Shown here piece after piece: positions 59,401 to 64,000 of a DNA stretch of 64,000 bases. Source of the stretch: Liolophura sinensis. Its lineage: Eukaryota; Mollusca; Polyplacophora; Chitonida; Chitonidae. The translations under genes and the position numbers were made by a program. Position 1 is the stretch's first letter; every line of letters begins with the position of its first letter. The notes beneath the pieces were generated by a model, which was given only the letters and a program-made list of their open reading frames with translations, was not told where the DNA came from and searched no databases. The stretch lies in contig NC_088303.1 of the NCBI RefSeq assembly GCF_032854445.1, forward strand, positions 24,717,265 to 24,781,264. The letters are read 5' to 3'.

Positions 59401-62400
59401 ACTGAGCCACGGAGGCCCCGTGAGGGGAAAGAAGGAGTGTGATTCTTCTAACATATGTTTTAATTTTTTACCAACAGTATTCTCAGGCACTGTTGCCGAA
59501 ATTTCATGTGTGATAATTTCACGCGGATATCTGAATTTCACTTGTTTTGTGGTCAGATGAGCTTGTCTCTGGTAGAGGGTATGGTGTGACATGTGGTGCT
59601 ATGTATCATTCAGGTATCATGGAAGTGAAACTATGATGTGTTGTGTAAATATTTGCCTAGTATTACCTGGTCAACTATGGGTTTGCCTGTGTATTGTAAA
59701 ACTCAGGTGAGAGACATTCCTAGTTACCTGCACTGGGATGACACAGAATACCTTTCTAGTTGACTTATAAACACAAGTATACCTGCAGAATGTCTTTACA
59801 TACCTCTGCTATACGTACATATTAATCTGAAGACATACCTTATTTCAAGTAAAGTTTTCCATTTTTCAAGTGATGCATACATTGATTTTTGCACACTTTT
59901 TCCAAATTTTAGGTGAAATACAGTTCATGTCATCTTTCCATTGCACTTCTCTGACATCAGTAATTGAATGTATTTTTTGTGTACAAAATTTAATTTTAAG
60001 TTACTGCATGTTAACATGTATGGGTCACCAAATATAGTTCAGTTTACCAACAGTTGGGATCATGTGTGAGAAGCTTGCTGGTCAATGGCATTGGATGATG
60101 TAAGACAGTTTGGTCAGGTAACACGGTACATAAACACGGTACATAAATGCCAAACCTGATCGATCTTGTGCAAGGGAAGTAATCTTAATCTCTCCTATGA
60201 AAAATGATTAACTGAATAAGTAAGTCATTTACCGTATTAATGTTTACTCTAAAAATCTGCCAATTAAACAAATTTGTACAGGCAAATAAAGATAATAAAA
60301 TACCTGTTATGTTGCTGAAACTAATATTTTTCTGGTAGGATACGATCCTACCTTCAAAACAAACCTCGAAAAAGCAAAACGAATAACTTGGTCACAGAAA
60401 AACTTTGACACAGTATGCTTACTAGGCTTGCTAGATATTACATTTGGGTAAAATTCATTGTCTGGTTACGATTCAAACCTACTACTTGTGAATTCATGGT
60501 GGGCTGCTTGATTACGGAAGTGTCGTGTACAGTTATTGCTATATATTATAATCAGGTCACACCTGGATGTAACCTGTAGTTGTTTATCAATATATTTACT
60601 CAGAAAAAAAACCTGCCTTATTTTGGCAAAGTCTCAACTTGTTTTGCTACATGAAACTGTGGGTGGGTGGTGGTGGGTGGTGGTGGGAGGGGTGTTTGTG
60701 ATATTAAAGTGGTAAGGGCCATTAAGAATGAATTTACTGGGGCAAAAATGCTGCCCTGGAGTTTGCCTGTAATATGAGTTAACGGTTATCATCTACCTGT
60801 ACTTGGCCAACACAAATATTTACCCGGTCTTTGGCACAGCCACCCTTGTCAATAAACTGCCCTCGATACACCTGCTAAATTTAGCTGTGGTTTAAGGTAG
60901 GGTGAAATGCAGGTGATCCCACACTGTCTGCCTGACAAACCTGCAAAAGCATGTTTGTATTTTTATTATCAGGAAGCTGAATGCTAAACTTGACAAACTT
61001 GTTGTTAGCTCTGAGAAGAAAATGCTGGACAGGTTTTTGTTAATTTTTTAAATGGTTTTGCTGACTTACGCTTTCATATTAATAACTTACAAGGATTGTG
61101 ACACACATACTTTCTGTCCGGGATCATGCCACAACACATGTAGTGTGTGTTAGGTATTTTGTGTGTTGAGAAATGAAGGCACTGGACCAGATACTTGTTG
61201 TGTAAATAATGTGGTTTTACTTGAGTATATTCCTGGGCGAGTTTTGGAAAACTCAGTGGACCTTGAAGAATACAAAAATTTTAGGTAGAAAAATAAAGAG
61301 GCCTCTTTATGGATTTGAAAATGTTTTATTTCAGGTGATAATAGCGAGAGTGTTAAATCATCTTGGCTGTATTGGAGCTCTTATCTGCTTAGACATTCTG
61401 TATTGCTCATTTATAATCTACATGTAGTAGATATAATACAGTGACATGATTAAAAGAAAGCACCCGGGAGATTTTTACAGTTAAAACGTACTGTGAATAA
61501 TTTGTTGAAAATCAGACATTGACTGAATAAATGATTCAGTGTTTGATAGGATGAAGGATTAATTTATTATTAAATGAATGGTTGAATTTAAGGTTAGATC
61601 TGGATGATTAAATGTATGAATGATTGGATAATTATTAGATGAATGTATGATTAAATGTATAAATGATTGGATAATTATTAGATTAATGTATGATTAAATT
61701 GGTGATCAGATGCCTGATTGAATATAGGAACGATTCAATAAATAAATGATCGAATCTACATGATTGCATGAGAGATTAAATGAATGAATGCAGTGATTCG
61801 GCCATACTTCGGCCGTCCAGCACTGATGGGTATTCAAATGTCACAAAACAAAATTTAGACACCTATCGCAAATATGTAGAAGGTTATTCATAGAATTTAT
61901 ATGTGTAAATTAATGCGGTCTTCAACTAATAAATGTTTTATTGACTGAAAAGTTAAATTTGATCACAGTTCATCACAGAAGTAATTTGATGTTTTAAAAA
62001 AACGTTCTGTCAGTACTACAACAATTTAGCAGTTCATTTGGGGTATGAGGTGTGTCCACTATGACATGTCCAGCTGACCACTGACCAGTTTATTATCTTT
62101 GAAAATTGAACTATTTTTACTCTTCCTTTTATGATTGCTTCCTTCTGAATGTAAAAAAAATGCCAAATTTGTTTACTCCTAAACACATGGTACTGTCAGT
62201 AAAAAGAGGTCAGTTGGAATATGTTTATTTTGAATGAACAAGTACTGCCTTTTCCTGTGGGCAAGCTGTAGTCTTAGAAACCTTCAGAGAAACGAAATTG
62301 TCATTTATTAAATGGGGAAGTGTTACGCTTTCCAGTGACAGTGGTAATGAACTGTGTTGTCTTACCATTGTTTTGTTTACATGTAGATGGTTAAATGCTG

Positions 62401-62858
62401 CAGATACGCAATGGTACGGGTCTAATATTAGAACACCAATGTTGTATAAATAAAAAAAACTGAAATTATAGAGTTACCTATGGTTGGGAATCACCAATTT
62501 CCTGATATGCACATTTGTTTGATTTTGGAGACAAAACTGCATTGATTTGATGAGCCAGTTTCAGGGCTTCACAGAAAGTATAATTTTACCAGTCTACACC
62601 CATTATTGTCTTCAGAATATGCTAGAACAAACGCCTTGCAAACTTGCGAAATGTTTGATGAATTACAGTCAGAAAGCACAGGGGTGACCAAGTCCAAATG
62701 TACGTTATAGTCTTACTATATTTGTTGTTGTTGTTTCTTTTGCAGGACGCATTATTACACGACTTACCGTGAGCAGTTCCAACCTGCGTACCGCACCAAG
62801 TACCGATGCTGTCATGGCTGGCAGCAGATGAGCGCTGATGACTCGGGCTGCATGTACA
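47991..62858 (+). CDS. MEGF6: MEGF6-like secreted protein, first three coding exons (3' end beyond window)
   Basis: Exons 47991-48100, 58553-58690 and 62746-62858 join in phase. Exon 1 encodes a signal peptide with the hydrophobic core FLTVVLVLAHWTML. Exons 2 and 3 encode an EMI domain: PNVCPYQDVEMAVVRQPCVQ, WKPNCG, WCVGYERR, THYYTTYREQ and YRCCHGWQQ. The Cys spacing and the RQPCVQ, WCVGYERR and YRCC-GW blocks resemble the N terminus of MEGF6 more than MEGF10/11. Exon 3 ends in phase 1, as expected before EGF-like repeats, which must lie downstream. EMI proteins are extracellular and multimerise or bind other matrix or receptor proteins. The introns are 10.4 kb and 4.1 kb. The family is secure at the EMI level; the exact orthologue (MEGF6 or another EMI-EGF protein) is not. 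Confidence 0.75.
48101..52040 (+). other. MEGF6-like intron 1, first part
   Basis: No exon was recognised. Open frames (for example 49314-49627 and 50549-50797) are short and lack splice context. A poly-T run lies near 49552 and an A/T run near 49910. Nothing else recognised. Confidence 0.5.
52044..52190 (+). mobile_element. SINE family B 3' fragment
   Basis: Begins at 'CGGTAAGTCATCTCAGTGAA' and runs through GGAGGCACATTACATG and GACTGAAAAATTGTTGAG to 'AAACCCAATC'. The tRNA-like head is absent. Confidence 0.8.
52191..54120 (+). other. MEGF6-like intron 1, middle part
   Basis: No gene or SINE was recognised; a short TA run lies near 53930-53946. A single B-box-like GGTTCAAACCC at about 52625 has no matching A box. 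Confidence 0.5.
54125..54457 (+). repeat. Decayed short tandem repeat around 'GTCCATATTTGA'
   Basis: Variants of GTCCATATTTGAAAGACT recur irregularly about ten times (for example near 54190, 54252, 54268 and 54428), with spacing of about 20-40 bases. It is old and divergent, and on the minus strand it leaves an open frame rich in IWT/IWN. Confidence 0.6.
54458..54630 (-). mobile_element. SINE family A, internally deleted
   Basis: Tail and body on the minus strand (TTATTTATTTGATTGG, TACGACGGCG), with part of the body and the tRNA-like head missing. Flanked by GACTGCCCATTG (54446-54457) and GACTGCCAATTG (54631-54642), a 12-bp duplication with one difference. Confidence 0.85.
54643..55650 (+). 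other. MEGF6-like intron 1, no feature
   Basis: No repeat or exon recognised. Confidence 0.5.
55652..55750 (-). mobile_element. SINE family A tail fragment
   Basis: TTATTTATTTATTTGATTGG followed by AGTTTTACGCCGTACTCAGC and the start of the body (TTTTACGACGG), then it stops. Confidence 0.78.
56440..56486. repeat. (TA)n microsatellite, about 23 units
   Basis: Uninterrupted TA dinucleotides, preceded by GATC and followed by TTTGTC. Confidence 0.97.
56490..58100 (+). other. MEGF6-like intron 1, last part
   Basis: No gene recognised. Open frames at 56949-57284 and 57450-57731 lack family resemblance. Confidence 0.5.
58113..58370 (-). mobile_element. SINE family A, full length, young
   Basis: On the minus strand it is a complete copy from a GGCCTCCGTGGCTCAGTCGG-type head to the GGCGTAAAACACC tail and AAATAAATAAAT. 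The 12-bp target-site duplication GGAGCCTGTTTA occurs at 58101-58112 and 58371-58382. It differs little from the copy at 59151, which suggests recent activity. Confidence 0.93.
59151..59419 (-). mobile_element. SINE family A, full length, youngest-looking copy
   Basis: A complete minus-strand copy with a pure poly(T) run (poly(A) in element orientation) at its 3' end instead of the AAATAAAT tail. The 13-bp duplication GTGAGGGGAAAGA occurs at 59138-59150 and 59420-59432. It lies in MEGF6-like intron 2. Confidence 0.94.
59433..61500 (+). other. MEGF6-like intron 2, no gene
   Basis: AT-rich. A G-rich stretch at 60661-60692 (GGGTGGGTGGTGGTGGGTGG...) has four or more runs of three G and could form a G-quadruplex on the plus strand. 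Nothing else recognised. Confidence 0.6.
61520..61800 (+). repeat. ATGATT/AATGAATG-rich simple repeat with a ~50-bp duplication
   Basis: The block 'AATGATTGGATAATTATTAG' with following ATGAATGTATGATTAAATGTAT occurs twice in a row (about 61618 and 61666). The surroundings are made of ATGA/TGAA/GATT words. Confidence 0.8.
62554..62621 (+). repeat. Dispersed repeat, copy 2
   Basis: Counterpart of 4868-4935 (GCCAGTTTCAGGGCTTCACA ... TCAGAATATG), in the same orientation, in MEGF6-like intron 2. Confidence 0.7.
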
Positions 62859-62923
62859 GTGAGTCATCTACCATCTTTGTTACTGCTACCATATACCTTT
62901 GACACCTCACACATTTGTCTTAA

Positions 62924-63289
62924 ACCGGCCCGGATAGCACAGTTGGTAGAGCGTCCGCTTCGGGAATGGTAGATCCAGGATCAATCCTTGATCGAGTCAC
63001 ACCTAAGACTTTAAAAGAGGAAGTTGTAACTTCCTCGCTTGGCGTTCAGCATGAAGGGGATAGTGCAATGACTGGTTGACCCGTATCAGTATAATGGCTC
63101 GGGTGGGGCGGCTTACTTGCCTTCGGTAAGTCGTCTCAGTGAAGCAGCACTAAATAAAAGAGCGGTGGAAATCCGTCCTGCAACAAGGAGGCACATTACA
63201 CGTACATGCACCCTAATTATTCCTTTGTCGTCATATGACTGAAAAATTGTTGAGTACGACGTTAAACCCCAAGCACTCTCTCACTCACT
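62924..63289 (+). mobile_element. SINE family B, type 1 head, full length reference copy
   Basis: The head CCGGCCCGGATAGCACAGTT has A box TAGCACAGTTGG and a B-box-like GGATCAATCC. The body contains 'TGACCCGTATCAGTATAATG'. The tail is 'TGACTGAAAAATTGTTGAGT', ACGACGTTAAACCCCAAGC and CTCTCACTCACTC. The 12-bp duplication CATTTGTCTTAA occurs at 62912-62923 and 63290-63301. Confidence 0.93.
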
Positions 63290-63301
63290 CATTTGTCTTA
63301 A

Positions 63302-64000
63302 TGCCATCTGTGATTCTGAACGTGCTTTGAGGAAATCTTTGGATGACATTTAGAATATATGTCGTGATAATACCTATTGCCATGTGTCAGTAAAACATAC
63401 TACTGAGGTGAACAGAAATTTGTCTCACCAGCTGTCATCCTGGTTGTGTGTTACATACACCTGCACTTGTACTGATGTGTTTGAGCTTTTGTCAGCCTTG
63501 GGAAGTGAACAACTTTGTTGTTTAATGGATTGTCTGGTAACCTTTTTCTGAGAGAGCAAGCTCCCTCATTTCCAAATTCACCGCATTTTCGATAGAAGGG
63601 CTAATGATTAAGGATCAACACATTCAGGATTGCATTTTTAAATAATTACCGATTTGTGGGATTACAGCCTCATTTGCAAGTTACATAGGATCGGTAAAAA
63701 CAAGATTTTTCTGTTGCGACCACTTGTGCCTGACTTGTTACGGGTTTAGTGCACACCATGTCATCCCTAGCTACATGTGACTTTGTGCTCTCTTTTAATG
63801 TTGTTTAAGTCCAAATGGCTTAGTGTTACGATACATCAACCTTATTAAGTTTCACATCAGCAATATTTGAACATCCCAGCAGGCAATTTGTACAGAAATT
63901 ATGGATAATGTTTTGAGGATATTTCAGTTATGCTTGCACTAAATGAATTCAAAGGTGTGTGAATGTACATACAGTGTACCTGTACAGTCTAAAGTCACCA
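63302..64000 (+). other. MEGF6-like intron 3, no exon seen
   Basis: No EGF-coding exon (six-Cys pattern between splice sites) was found before the window ends. Confidence 0.55.

Overview
The window is animal genomic DNA, most likely from a marine mollusc or another lophotrochozoan. Genes are split by GT-AG introns of 0.2 to 10 kb. The introns and intergenic DNA are AT-rich and carry many tRNA-derived SINEs whose tails resemble repeats I know from mollusc genomes, which is the main basis for the taxonomic guess. There is no operon structure and no prokaryotic feature.

Layout. (1) Positions 395-16500, plus strand: the 3' sixteen exons of a gene I read as Mextli (mxt), an invertebrate eIF4E-binding translation factor. 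It shows the end of a PAIP1-like MIF4G domain, a KH-like segment, a long Ser-rich region and a C-terminal YxxxxLphi motif. Its ~4 kb intron holds, on the opposite strand, a decayed gene or element with SWIM zinc-finger and YqaJ-type nuclease signatures (about 11.2-13.5 kb). (2) 19231-30668, plus strand: a complete 11-exon mitochondrial aspartate aminotransferase (GOT2, 433 residues). Its intron 9 begins with a tandem array of about 26 copies of an 80-bp unit. The unit is the 3' end of exon 9 together with its own splice donor. This is the most unusual object in the window. (3) 30.7-36.6 kb: intergenic, with SINEs and a 63-bp minisatellite interrupted by a SINE. (4) 36656-38179, minus strand: a single-exon leucine-rich-repeat membrane protein with no TIR domain. 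(5) 38.2-48 kb: intergenic, with a reverse-transcriptase fossil on the minus strand (about 39.7-40.9 kb) and several SINEs. (6) 47991 to beyond 62858, plus strand: the first three coding exons (signal peptide and EMI domain) of a MEGF6-like secreted multi-EGF protein, with a 10.4-kb first intron.

The genes do not form a pathway: translation control, mitochondrial amino-acid metabolism, a cell-surface receptor and an extracellular matrix-type protein lie side by side. The non-coding story is SINE activity (two families with clear target-site duplications of 8-13 bp, including a 34-bp remnant) and repeated birth of minisatellites, one of which copied a live splice donor. Exon boundaries were read by eye from splice sites, reading phase and remembered protein families; no alignment was run.
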